A DNA stretch of 64,000 nucleotides, from NCBI GenBank assembly GCA_020631735.1, contig CM036160.1, positions 114,930,680 to 114,994,679 on the forward strand, in the 5' to 3' direction. The translations under genes were made by a program, and so were the position numbers. The stretch is from Saccharum officinarum (taxonomy: Eukaryota > Streptophyta > Magnoliopsida > Poales > Poaceae). Shown piece by piece: positions 22,686 to 33,545 of this stretch. Position 1 is the first letter of the stretch, and every line of letters starts with the position of its first letter. The notes under the pieces are model-generated. The model was not told where the DNA came from, ran no database searches, and worked only from the letters and a program-made list of their open reading frames with translations.

Positions 22686-23174
22686 TTGATTCGTTTTGTT
22701 TAGTTTTTCCGCTTTTCGGCATAGAATGCTGCTCGGCACTTTCTACGCGTTGCGACAGGGAAGGCGTATTCTCTGCTTCTGAATTAGCCTTCGAAGGTGC
22801 TGCTGCGAGAAGCGGCCTAGCACTTTGCATTGCAAGTGTATAGGACTCCGAAACGCGGAAATAAGAAAAGAATAAATTGACCACATACACTAACTTATTA
22901 AACTTCTCAAGTAAGTTTAACAACCTGGGAAGTCAGTGTATTTATGGTCCAAACAATTTTAGTGTGGCAAAATAAGTTCGCACTGGCTAGGCTAGGCGTT
23001 AGGATCCCATCAAACCTAAAACAATGTTGGATTGGTAGCAGGTTACACAGAATGATCACCTTTGCATTATAAAATTTCAATCTCCTGTTTCAGACAAAAA
23101 AAAAACTTTCAATCTTTTCAGTTGGCTTACTAAACATAACTGACTAATAATATTCACACGATATGTGGTGGCCA
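22686..23174. other. Intergenic, no gene
   Basis: No gene or intact repeat recognised between the MITE upstream of RPS9M and the hAT-like MITE. Confidence 0.4.
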
Positions 23175-23356
23175 CAGTGACGGATGCAGAACAGGATTAG
23201 AGGAGGCTAGTCCCTTCTTCTTCCTCTCTCTCTCCATTTTTCTTCTTTCCTCCACCTCTTCTTCTCCCTCACCCTCCCTCATATTTCCATTGATGCACCC
23301 GCTATAGGGGGCTAGAGCCCCCCTCCCTCCCCAGCCCCTGTTTGGATCCATCCCTG
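23175..23356. mobile_element. hAT-like MITE, 8-bp target duplication
   Basis: Termini cagtgacggatgc and its near complement ggatccatccctg enclose ~180 bp with a CT-rich interior. Flanks ggtggcca (23167-23174) and cgtggcca (23357-23364) match in 7 of 8 bases, the target duplication length of hAT elements. The block gggggctagagccccc is common in this family. Confidence 0.7.
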
Positions 23357-24239
23357 CGTGGCCATAATCCTAACAATATTTTTATGGTATTGCTCCTGAA
23401 TCGGAGAATAAACTCGTGATCATCCTTTCTTGAAACTTAAACTTGGTGCAATTGTATCAAATGCCAAGAACAGAGGTGTTAACACAGCTACATTCGTTAC
23501 CGGTGGGAAGTAAATTTAAACTACTTCTGTTTACGTTTGCGTTATTGGGCGATGAGCCAAACAGCACGAGAGTTGTTACGACAGAAATGAAAGAACACCA
23601 TGGCTTGATGACTTCACTGCTACAAGTTCACGAACTAATATTAGTGCACCATATTTATGTTGTAAACCAACGATCATCCTTGTATAAAAAAACATTGCCA
23701 TGATTAGAGCAGAAGATTAAATTCAAAACACAATAGACGCGAACTATATTCAGGACCAGCATCGGGTTCTCAATGATGAGGGTCCATCCCTAGTAGCTCA
23801 AGTGATCGTAAAGCAACTGATTCGCGACGTTTATCTCGTAGTTGCAAAAACCATGTTAAACTACGTCCCACCAACCTCAAGTGCATAGCACGCGTCATAG
23901 ACCCACCATTAACCTTAGTGTCTAACGGGTGAGCATATGTTTTGCCACACTTTGGCATATCTTTTTTGTTGTTGTATTACTTTGAACAGTTTAAAGGTTA
24001 TTGGACTAATATTTACAGTGGTGGATGTAATTTACTCAAAAGAAACGGAAAAATAAACAACTGAGTTGGTTATCAATCACATTGTCACAATATAGAAGAA
24101 TTCATGATTTAGAAGACTCCAGTGAAGGATCTAGATATAGCACAATGAATTTAAGGAGAGAGATAGAGATAAAAGAAAGTTTTTTTTAAGAGATTAGAAC
24201 TCATGTCAATTTTCTCGAAAGTTCTTATATATGAAACAG
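23357..24239. other. Intergenic, no gene
   Basis: No gene recognised; only short, isolated frames on both strands. Confidence 0.4.
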
Positions 24240-25110
24240 TAATACTTCCTACAGTACGTCCATCCGTGACTTATGTCCGGACACAGCTCCCTAGGAGCGG
24301 GCTTCAAACAAAAACCAAATCTCCATTTTCTCGTGCTTATCCTCCCAACCCCCCCTAACGCCCACCCCCGCTACTTCGTGTTTATCCGCTGGACCCCAAA
24401 GAGCGTGGCTGCTCATTTGTCCGTCCCCTTCTCCAGCGCGTGCTCGTCAGGCTGCCGCGTCGTTTCCTTTCCCATCGCCGGCTGCGCCTCGCGCCCTCGC
24501 TCCCTGTGTCGCTCACGTACGTGGCAGTCACATGTGTCGCTCGCTCCCTCATCGTTCGTCTGTTGCCCAACGCCGTTGGGTGCGCCGCTGACCCCACCAT
24601 GGCTACTGGGGCACATGTGTCGTGGCGCCTCAAGTTTTACCCGGCCGAGCCAAGGGCACCTACGAGCAAGTTTTACCCGCTCCCTCATCTAGATGTTGCA
24701 TATATTTCACACATATATTGCAACAGTATGTTCTAAATGTTTCAGCTGTTTCAATCTTATGTTGCAGCATGTGGTTTCATGTTGTAAGTTGCAACGTATG
24801 TTGCATTCAAATGTTTTTCATGCTTCAAGTGTTTTATGTTGTACGGCCAGGGGCAAGTAGACTGGGCATGCGACGCGCCGGGGGGCGGCGGACGATGGTG
24901 CTGCGGGGCGCTAGGGGCGTGCTCGTCCTCCGCTGCTCATCCCGGCTCCTGAGTGCTGCCGCACGGAGAGAGAGGAGGGGGTCAGGGGTGACTGGCGGGT
25001 GCAGAGACAGGGCGAAGTGCGCGCGTGAGGCGGGGTGAAGCGGACAAGGTCGGGACGAAGGTGGGCTACGCGAGCGTCTGGACATCCGAGAGCTAGCCAC
25101 ACCCTGTATG
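24240..25110. repeat. Dispersed repeat with TGTTGCA core and GC-rich flanks
   Basis: Centre (24690-24850) has repeated ttgcaacagtatgtt, atgttgca and tgttgcagcatg units, flanked by GC-rich segments. Near each edge is a gtccggac/gtctggac block (about 24274 and 25077). It resembles the repeat around 9431-11810. This architecture (short TGTTGCA repeats beside GC-rich gene-like sequence) is seen in many grass dispersed repeats; the superfamily is not decided. ORFs within it are not supported. Confidence 0.4.
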
Positions 25111-25248
25111 AAAATAAATCTCTTTGTAAAACGGTTTATATTCATGTATAGGAATCTGTCAAACAATTCTTTGCTCCAAAGTAGAGCTTGATACTAGAGA
25201 AGTAAAGCCGAGTTATCAAGTGCCGTACATAAGGCTATGGTAAATCCA

Positions 25249-25491
25249 GGGTACCGTTTAGTTGCCAAAAATTTTGCTAAATTTTTCAGATTTACCGTCA
25301 CATCGAATCTTAAAACGCATGCATGAAGCATTAAATATAGATAAAAAATAAAACTAATTACACAGTTTAGATGAAATGGACGAGACAAATCTTTTAAGCC
25401 TAATTAGACCCTGATTGGACACTAATTACCAAATAACAACGAAACTGGTACAGTTACATTTCGCCAAAAATTTTACCAACTAAACAGGCTC
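25249..25491. mobile_element. GTTTAGTT-family MITE (copy 5)
   Basis: ggtaccgtttagttgcc and its near complement ccaactaaacaggctc enclose the family interior (catcgaatctt, cgcatgcatgaagc, taattacacagttt, cgagacaaatctttt). Same relative orientation as the copy at 22480. Confidence 0.85.
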
Positions 25492-25599
25492 CAGGTTGCA
25501 TGCGTCCTGACTCCTTTCCTTACACGATTAAAGTGGACTGAAGCCGCATTCACTGTTTCTCCGTCACTAAATCTGGCAGCCGTACTAATTGAAGTACAC

Positions 25600-27894
25600 A
25601 AATCTGAGATCGGAAGGGCATCAGTGGCGACGTAGCGTTAGAGAAAAGGGAACCGAGTGCAGTGCACGAAACTTAAAGAGGTCGTGTGGGGTCAACAAAA
25701 CCTGACAGATGTGTTTCTGGCAGCTGCTACTAGTCCTGAATTAAGAGAAACAAGGATGGCCTGCTCCTCCGTGGGGAGCTCCGACCACGTCGCCCGGAAT
25801 TCCCTCCACCGTTCGATCTCTCCATCCGACGGATACGGTTCCTCCTACGGAGATCTTCCGAAGCAGATTCTCCTAAATTCTACTTCTTCTACGTCCCTTC
25901 TACGACTTCTCCTCTGTCTCTCGTGGCCTCCCGCGGCTTCTCCTTCGAAGCCACGTACGACCGATATATACTCACCTTCTCTTCTTTCCCCTCGCTCCGT
26001 CACGCTTCTCGACCCCTCTCGATCCATCCCTCTCGCTCTCTCCCTCTCTCTCCAAATCTGCCAGGGCGCGACGACACTCCCGAGCTGCGGTGCGGCGCCG
26101 CTCCTGCCCACCGCCGGTGGTCGTCCTCAGCCACAATGCGGCACGACCGGGCCCCGCCGGTGCCTGGCCGCCGGCGCCGCTGCTCCCGCCCCCAGCTGCT
26201 GCCTCCTCTCTCTGGTCCGCGTGTTTTCCGTGCTACAGGAGACCCTAGCTGTCTGTGCGACGGCTCACGGCGGCCTAGCGCCGACCCTCCCCCGGCGGCA
26301 GTGCCCTGCTCCCGCGTGGAGGTGCTCGCCGGGGACATGAGAGCCGGCCACCAGGTTGTTACCCCCCGCCGGCTCCGTGGATGGCAGCCACCTCAAGGTA
26401 TGGCGTTTAAACCCTATCCCTCCCATGCCGGCTCTCCTCGTGGGACTCTGCGAAGGCCACGGATATGGGCCGCCGTCTCTGGTGAGTGCACGCGCCTCGC
26501 CTCCCTGCCCTCCTCTGTCATCCGCGCCGGTGGATGCGGGATTTCTAGGTGCTGCTTCCTCGGAGCCGGTCCTTTGTACAGATTAGGCCCGGGGCGGACT
26601 ATGAGCCTGCAGCCAATTGCTTGCTTCTCTTTCTCAAATCTTCCTATTCCTGTGTAGGCCATGTCTCCATGGCAGATTCTGTGCTCCGCTCGATTTCTTC
26701 CTACTTGAACTTCCTTGGTGTTTGTACGGTCACCTAAAAAATTCCCCTTTAACCTTTGCCCCTTGATTTCGTTTTCTGTGTGTGTGGGTTGATTTGCCTT
26801 ACTCAAGATGCTCCTGTTCATCTGCCAGTACAGTCTGACCATGTTTGTATGCGTTGTGCTACTGCTGTGATCTTCTCAACATAGATAACCATAGGCCAAT
26901 GCTACTGATTTATTTATTTTAATCCTGAGCATATGTCATTACCGATGATGTAGCCATTCCAATTTTACCATATGCCAATGCCTGTGAGGTACAATTTCTA
27001 TGGTGCTGATTGATTTATTTTATCCACAGAATATACTATTGTTGATGAAGTAGCCATTTCAGTTTTACCATATGATAGTGCCTACGAGGTGCATCCAATA
27101 AACCTGAGCATATTTCCATGCCATCGTTATTTTGTATTTTTTGCTAACTATATTTTCATGCCAATGATGCTGCAAACAAGTGTCTTTTTTCCCCCAACTA
27201 TGGTATATGAGAACAGACATGATTATCACTCTTTTATCATCGTTTCATTCTCGTCTGATTTGCATTTGAGGTGAGGCCTCAGCATATGTTATGACTAATA
27301 CTCGGTCTTTTATGATATTTCTATTCCAAGTTTGTTGAATTGATGCATTTGGCATATGGAGTGACAAACCATTACATATATATTGTCCTTTATGTTATTC
27401 TTAGTAAACTGAGGCGCTTGGCATATGCAATGATGACCTACTTTTCTGAGCCTACAATCCAATCTTATTTCCTGCACTTGACTGCTAACTAGAAAAAAAT
27501 GCTATCCGGCCTTTATGTTTTTCTTCAACTTTGTTATACTATCCTCTTGTCCTAAAAAACCTTGTTTCTGGTACCTTGTGATGTAACCAGTCCCCTGCTT
27601 TCAGTCCCCCGGTTCCTTTTCTGCAGTTTTTAGTATTCTCGGTGACAGTGGCAAATTGTAGTGATATATCATTGAGCTGAGCCATTTGGCATATGGATTC
27701 ACACGGGCCATTACATGTATATTGTCGTTTTTGTTATTCTTAATGAATTGAGCCACTTTGGCATATGCGATGATGAGCCACTTTCAAGAACAGTTATGAA
27801 ATCGCCACTACTTCTTCAACTTTTTGAGAACTAATTTTTTGGTTCCTCGTTATGCTGAAAACAGTTCTATCATTTTTGGTACCTGTTATCTCTG
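25600..27894 (+). other. Probable 5' part of a transcription unit, truncated by retrotransposons
   Basis: 25800-26060 is CT-rich like a grass 5' UTR, followed by a GC-rich segment with ATGs (25923, 26137). Consensus splice donors occur at 26397 (cctcaag/gtatgg) and 26481 (gtctctg/gtgagtg), and an acceptor-like cctgtgtag at about 26657. After that the sequence is intron-like and T-rich up to 27894, where the outer LTR retrotransposon begins. The predicted peptides (up to 244 codons) are not recognised. It could be a protein gene whose later exons lie beyond the nested insertions, or a non-coding RNA. Confidence 0.35.
26935..27790. repeat. Diverged direct repeats in the intron-like stretch
   Basis: The block gatgtagccattccaatttt / accatatgccaatgcc at ~26946 returns at ~27045 (gaagtagccatttcagtttt, accatatgatagtgcc). 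The block around 27355-27440 (ggcatatggagtgacaaacc...gcatatgcaatgatga) returns at ~27688-27780. Old, diverged duplications; non-coding. Confidence 0.6.
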
Positions 27895-28367
27895 TGTGGG
27901 GGTATTAACCCCTATACCCCTACGGCTAAGCTTGGGCTGGCCTGGATCGATGGTTTCAGTCCACCCAAAAGGCGACGTGCGGCCCAGTTAACCTGATCAG
28001 AGTCCCGCACAAGGAATCAAGACGGATTTGGTGACCGAGCAGGATCCTGGTCGGTTAGAATAGGAATCCTTATCCGGCTACATATGGCAATTGTAACTGA
28101 CTAGGATTAGTTTCCAGATCTGTAACCCTGCCCCCCGGACTATATAAGGCGGGCAGGGGACCCCTCTAAAAAACATCTCTCATTGACATACCACAATACA
28201 AATCAGACGCAGGACGTAGGTATTACGCCTTCTTGGCGGCCGAACCTAGATAAAACCTCGTGTCTGTCTTGCGTCACCATCTTGTTTGGAGCTTACGCAT
28301 CTGTCTGCCGATAATCTACTACCTTAGGCATACCCCTAGGTAGACTGCTGACCATATTTCGTCGACA
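27895..28367 (+). repeat. 5' LTR of the outer Tat-lineage element
   Basis: Starts tgtgggggtattaacccc and ends tcgaca, directly before the primer-binding region; length 473 bp. A TATA-like tatataagg (28140-28148) about 230 bp from the 3' end fits a retroviral-type promoter. The partner 3' LTR is not in the window. Confidence 0.8.
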
Positions 28368-28387
28368 GTGGCGCGCCAGGTAGGGGG
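28368..28387 (+). promoter_or_regulatory. Primer-binding region of the outer element
   Basis: gtggcgcgccaggtaggggg directly follows the LTR end and is the leader block commonly found at this position in Tat-type grass elements. The matching tRNA was not checked. A frame opening with GTG here is not a real start. Confidence 0.6.
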
Positions 28388-28415
28388 TGTGCGTACTGCT
28401 CTCCAAGCAAACAAG

Positions 28416-30469
28416 ATGGTCATCATCTCTAGCTCCATGGCTGTGCCCAACGGCCTCACGTTCACCGTCGGCGAGATCACCTGGATCACCGGTCCCGACG
28501 TCTCCATCGCCATGACCGCGGAGGAAGCGTGGATTCAACCCGCGCCGACGACTACTTCACCTGCATCGGCTACGGCTCCGACCATGGCAAACACAGCTCC
28601 GACCACGATGGATCTGCCTCCGACCATGGTACATCTGGCTCCGAGCACGCCTACAGCCATGCCGACAACCCGTCGTCCGCTTCCCCGCTACAGAGGAAAG
28701 CAGATCGACAACACCGACCTGCTCGACTCCATCGATCGGGTCGGCATCAAACTCACTGAAACCCTAGCTCTGGTAAGTACGATTCGAAGCCAACCTAATG
28801 AGCAGGTAACGGCTCCTCACAATAGATCTATCCGACCGGCTCGGACCAGTCGTCCTGCACGACTTGGAACAGATCTTGTGATCGTATCTACTCCTGAGGG
28901 GCGCTCCGCTCGTCGCCAGCCAGCCTTCGCGACGGGTCTCCGACTCTACGAGTACGAAGCCTCGACGGAGAACCACCAGGTCCAGCCCTACGGCCTGCAA
29001 AATGCTGCCTCCAGCTACGCGCACAACCTACGACGCCGCTCGGATCCAGGTCCTATACACCGATCTCGCCCGAAGCCATGCAACATCGTCAACATGGTCC
29101 GGATTGAAGATTACCGAGAAGGATCCGTCCACACAGTCCGAGAGGGTGACTCCAGCTCCTCATCCGGCATCACATCCAACGCATCTGTCCACACCGAGCT
29201 TCAGCGTCACGAAGATGAAGGCGTCAAATACGATCTGGATCTACCAGATCACACCCCGGGTTTCCCCCAATTTTCGTCTTTCCCGCTAAGACGAGGGGAT
29301 TTGATCCATGTCGTTAGCAACGACGAGCCGCCAGCAGTTGGCGAAACAGAACAAGAAAAGATTGCACGCGAAGCACGCAATATTGACCGGTTTAATCTCC
29401 GGCAAATCGAAGTTGAAGCAGACCAGGAGGCACGACGCATAAGGGTCCGACCACGTGACCTCAACAATGCTTTCGACAGGGTGGGGGACAAACAAATCTT
29501 CAAGACCCCAAGCGCCAACGTGGCCGTCGCCATGGCGACAATGCAGCGGCTGCCTAACACTCCCGAGACCTAGGCAGTCCGTGATGACATACAAGCTTAT
29601 CTGACAGCTGCTATGGCTCAGACTGCAGAGATGAATCAAGCCCGGGCTCCATCCATTTCTGTCGAATCAAGCCACAGCCGCCAATACTCAAGTTGCTCAC
29701 AGCCATTCAATCAACGCGGCTCGCGCAATAACGACCCATCGGACAATCGTCAAGGCAGAAACGGTGGTTATGATAGTGGTCGGGACAACAACCGCCGCCG
29801 GGAGGGTAATCGCCACGACGTTCGATGCGACGACCGCCGAGATAACCGTGATAATCGCCGTGATAACCACGGTCGCAGGGCTAATCTAGATGGCAATCGA
29901 GATCGCCGCGATGGCAATAACGATCTTCGCCATTACCTCGTCGGACGTGATCTGCGCGCTCGCATCAACCAGAGAGCCGACGATCGTGCATCCCATGAAA
30001 GCTATCGCCGTATGGAATATGACACCGCCCACGGCCCGCCAGGTTTGAAACAGTTCACTCCACACCTTCGCCAAGTCATATGGCCCAAGAATTTCAAACT
30101 CGAGAAACTTCAGAAGTACGACGGCAAGGAAAACCCCGAATTATGGGTCATGCCCTACGAAACTGCGTGCCGCTCAGCTATGGCTGACGAGCACGTCATG
30201 TCTAACTACTTCCCAGTCGTTGTTGGTCATGCAGGTCACCAATGGCTGGTTAGCTTGCCAGCGAACTATTTTGACTCTTGGCAGGAGCTCAGGCAGGCCT
30301 TCATCAACAATTTCATCGCTACTTGTGAACAACCCGGCAACAAGTACGATCTGCAACAGATCCGAGATCGAAAGGATGAACCACTGTGCGAGTACGTTCG
30401 GCGTTTCTCGGAGATGCGCATCAAGGTCCCATCAATCTCCGTCAACAAAGCAATCGAGGCTTTCGTCAC
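28416..30469 (+). pseudogene. gag: gag of the outer element, N-terminal part
   Basis: The frame is taken from ATG 28416 (MVIISSSMAVPNGLTF) rather than the GTG in the primer-binding region. An N-terminal Pro/Thr-rich region is followed, after an in-frame TAG at 29571-29573, by an Arg/Asn/Asp-rich stretch and then the capsid-like gag domain (FTPHLRQVIWPKNFKL, QELRQAFINNFIATCEQ, CEYVRRFSEMR). TAG would be CAG if C-to-T reversed (PET-Q-AVRDDIQAYL is my guess from context). The frame then stops at element A, between the codons for V and G in AFV/TGLRFHD. Gag coats and packages the element's RNA in the cytoplasm. Not functional as it stands. Confidence 0.75.
30465..30469. repeat. Target duplication gtcac, left copy
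   Basis: gtcac at 30465-30469 matches gtcac at 40711-40715 on either side of element A. Perfect 5-bp duplication confirms the boundaries. Confidence 0.95.
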
Positions 30470-30705
30470 TGTAACACCCTCGGTGTTACTGCGTTAATAA
30501 ATCACTAAACCATGTCATGAGCATCATGTTTATGTATTATTGTTTATGGCAAAATGAGAAATTAAACTTTGTTGTATTAATTCTTAATTTAAGCTCTAAT
30601 TTAATTCCTTGTCCAAATATTCCTCAGCACAGTTCAACTAACTATTGTCATCCTGATCCAACTCCAGCGCTAGCAATTCTTTTGCTTTCTAAAATCCCCT
30701 GATCG

Positions 30706-30890
30706 CACTGTAGCAGAGCAGAGGTACTGTAGCGACGCAGAAATGTAATGTAGCAGAGCAGAGTTACTGTAGCAACGCAGAAATGTAATGTAGAAGAGCA
30801 GAGTTACTGTAGCGCCGCAGAAATGCACTGTAGCACACAGAGATTGCTGTAGCGCGCAGAAAACACTGTAGCACGAAGACTTGCTGCGTC
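30706..30890. repeat. ACTGTAGC tandem repeats in the element A LTR
   Basis: About five imperfect units with cores (g)tactgtagc and gcagaaatg. The corresponding region of the 3' LTR (38393-38560) differs in unit detail, the main point where the two LTRs diverge, as expected for an unstable array. Confidence 0.7.
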
Positions 30891-31530
30891 GCGCACGTCA
30901 ATCTCTTTTCCAGTGCGAGCGTCCCTGTGTCTCTCGTCCTTAAAAGGAGACGTCTCGCGATCGCGAGCTCGTCAAACTTGTTGTCCACCTCTTCCTCTCT
31001 AATCAAGTTTCTCTGTTCTTGTCGTGTAAGCTGCGTCTATCGAAGCATCAGTAGACTGCGGTAAGTATCCCGCGAGTTCCTCTTGTACTTCCTCTGTTTC
31101 TCCTTAGCAGTGCCATCCGTCTTCATTATTCCTTTGATTAAAGACCTCATTCATGAGCAAGTCACGGGAGAAAGCCATGAGCTAATTAAGTTCCTTTGAT
31201 TTTTTTTAGAGATTATTAATAGCTACTTTGCGCAACCAATATCTCCACCATACGAACTCCAATTCCGTTGATTCTTCTTCCTAAATTCATTGAAAATCAA
31301 GAGTTGTCTGTCCATGTTATCTTTCTTCGTCTCTAGAGCTCAACTAAATTTATCTATTTATCATGAAATGTATTTTAGTTAGTAGAGAATATTAGGCTAG
31401 CTAGTTCTTGCTTAGTAGAAGTAATGGATAGCTTAGCACGTTAACCATTAGAGTTAGTTAATTAGCTTAGTAGTTGTGTACTTTTAAGAGTTGTTGTTGT
31501 CTAAGTATTAATTTATTGCACCATCATTGC

Positions 31531-31758
31531 ATGCATGTAGTGAACGAGTTGGAGGCGGACGTGGTGACCATCGACGACCAGGAGTACGAGGAGGTCGTGG
31601 AGGTGATCGAGGAGGTCCTTGCAGCGGAGGAGGTTCCGGAGCCGCCGACTGACTTTGTTGACTCCGTGCCTGCCCAAGGCAAGCCCCGGTGCATAACCCT
31701 ATTTTTACTAATCACTTGGTATATATATGTTTGCATTATATTTCAGGAGTTGATATGA
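31531..31758 (+). other. Acidic short ORF inside the element A LTR
   Basis: From ATG 31531: MHVVNELEADVVTIDDQEYE, then a Glu/Val-rich run (EEVVEVIEEVLAAEEVPEPP) and TDFVDSVPAQG, before a hydrophobic tail and stop. It is preceded by an acceptor-like gcatgcatgtag and a donor-like gcgg/gtaagtat lies ~470 bp upstream; a donor-like gccccg/gtgcat follows the acidic part. The coding part resembles an exon: base composition and codon pattern shift sharply from AT-rich surroundings. The same ORF is present in the 3' LTR (39217-39444) with one silent difference seen. No family recognised. Confidence 0.4.
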
Positions 31759-33025
31759 AAACTACTTGCACATATATACCCACCTATGAGTCCTACTAGT
31801 ACAGGTCATGTAGATGCGATGCTTAGGATGACGGTAGCGGGTAACCTGTCGTTACTCATAATAGGTGATTATTATTGTATCACATGATAAGAAGGTGAAA
31901 GAAAATTGGAGACCGGGCAGGGATATGGTTTGGGTACTGGTGGGTGTGACAAGTTACGTCCCGCGGCCACGGGCTTAGCTTGGTTGCATCGTTTCCCTGT
32001 CCGTGTCGATTAAGGACCGTTCGTTGTTATGGACAATAGTCTTGTCACAGATCTTATTATCCCGTGCACATACTTACGGATGGGGGTGAGGAAGACTTGT
32101 TACTCTCTTGTCATGGGCTCCGGCTCTTTCCGGACCGACTGATTGGAGGCGGGGATAGGTGGAGGTCTAAGCACCACTTTGAGACCGGGCCTCAAGGGTG
32201 GGGGCTTGGAGTCCAAGTTTGGACGGGGACCTGGAACCTGTGACAGGAGTGGAGCGAGTTGGTCTCATCTGTGCCCGGGGTACAGATGAGGCGTGTGTTT
32301 TTCGGGGTACCCAGCTGGGCACATTGATTCGCGAATCGCCGTCGCTTAGACGGTACGGCTTGACTATGGCATGGCATCGTAGTAACAACTGGAATAATAA
32401 AGTTGGTGGAAGGAAGGAAAGAAAGAGAAATGAGCATGATTGCTTATCACTTGCTTGAAAGTAGAACAGGTGCTTACCTAGAATGTTTAGCTAATAAAAA
32501 AAATGACTGCTAAATATTTACCAGTAAGGATACACTTTAGTAAGCTTTGCAGGCAAAAATGAAACAGCAAACCAAAAAGCCTTTCACATCCTTGAGAGTC
32601 GGAAAATATATATTCCCACTAGTCGGGTAAGTCTTGCAAGTACATTTTGTACTTAGGGTTATTTTACCCCTGTTGCAGGTGCAATTTAAAAAGTTGGCTG
32701 CTGTGTGGAGGATTCTTCTGGTGGGCACAGACGGATCCTTGTATTGCTTTCCGCTAGATGTTTAATTAGTTTCCGCTGTTTAATTACTGCACTCTGAACT
32801 CTGGTATTGTAATGAATAAATTTCCAAGACTGCTATTGTATGAAATGGACTAAGTATTGTAAGCTTGTATTCATTATTGTATCCTGGATGAAAACGTGGA
32901 TTATTCGAGTTCTCCTTCGGGTGTGCTCGACGGAGGTGTTTGACTTGGTTCATTATCGGAATACTTAGTGTCAATGGAAGACGAGTATTATCGATAATGT
33001 GCCGATTCAGACGGTTCCGCCACAG

Positions 33026-33040
33026 TTGGTACCAGAGCCA
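33026..33040 (+). promoter_or_regulatory. Primer-binding site of element A
   Basis: ttggtaccagagcc follows the LTR end (33024) by one base. It matches, with one change, the TGGTATCAGAGC site complementary to the 3' end of initiator methionine tRNA used by many plant LTR elements. Confidence 0.8.
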
Positions 33041-33545
33041 ATAATGAATTTACAAGCTTAATCACCTCTTTTTAAATTTAAAAATTTGACCAACAAAAGA
33101 TTTGTGAAAAATAGGATTCGGTAAATCCGCATAAATAAGTATTCGCCCTAGTAATATGGTCTATCTAGGATAGTGGCACTGATTTTATCTAATGAAAAGT
33201 CCTGCAGGTACACTAACTTACGCGTCGTATAAATCGACTAGTATACGGTGAGTGAGTATACCTTGTGCCAAAATATTCGCGAATGCCGCTATATTCGGCT
33301 TGAGCGACGAATAGGCCGATACATGCATCATGAGCAAAAAAAAATTAATTATATACCCCGTCACGTATAAGTTTGTTTAATAAATGATCGGGAAATAATA
33401 AAAATAAGTGCTCCAATTAACTATGGAAGTCTGATTATTTTATCCCTTATCAAGTGTATCTTTTTTTTGAGTCTGTCCTTGAATCTGGAAGTTTGTCCCT
33501 AATGGTGGATCCTTATATGATCACAGATGAGTCAGGGGTCTCATC
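33041..33545 (+). other. Leader of element A
   Basis: Untranslated leader between the primer site and gag. It shares blocks with the leader of element B read on the minus strand (aggata-tggcact, ctgcaggtac-ctaac). The probable gag start is in a different phase: ATG 33527 (MSQGSHHGSASGG), whose frame ends at a TAG near 33620 before the main gag frame. That suggests a frameshift near 33600. Confidence 0.6.

Larger units (their letters stand above)
30470..33024 (+). repeat. 5' LTR of element A
   Basis: Starts tgtaacaccctcggtgttac (a near-terminal hairpin, 8-bp stem, 3-base loop) and ends ggttccgccaca. Contains an ACTGTAGC tandem repeat (30706-30890), a strong splice donor (ctgcg/gtaagtat, about 31061), and a short acidic ORF in an exon-like segment at 31531-31758. 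Length 2555 bp against 2554 in the 3' copy. Confidence 0.9.

Noticed and set aside
28368..28415. GTG start giving a longer gag
   Set aside because: The GTG is in the primer-binding region right at the LTR end; the first ATG in frame is 28416.
32167..32458. Frames on both strands conserved between the two LTRs of element A
   Set aside because: Conservation is explained by LTR identity; the frames themselves have no coding signal and no start context.
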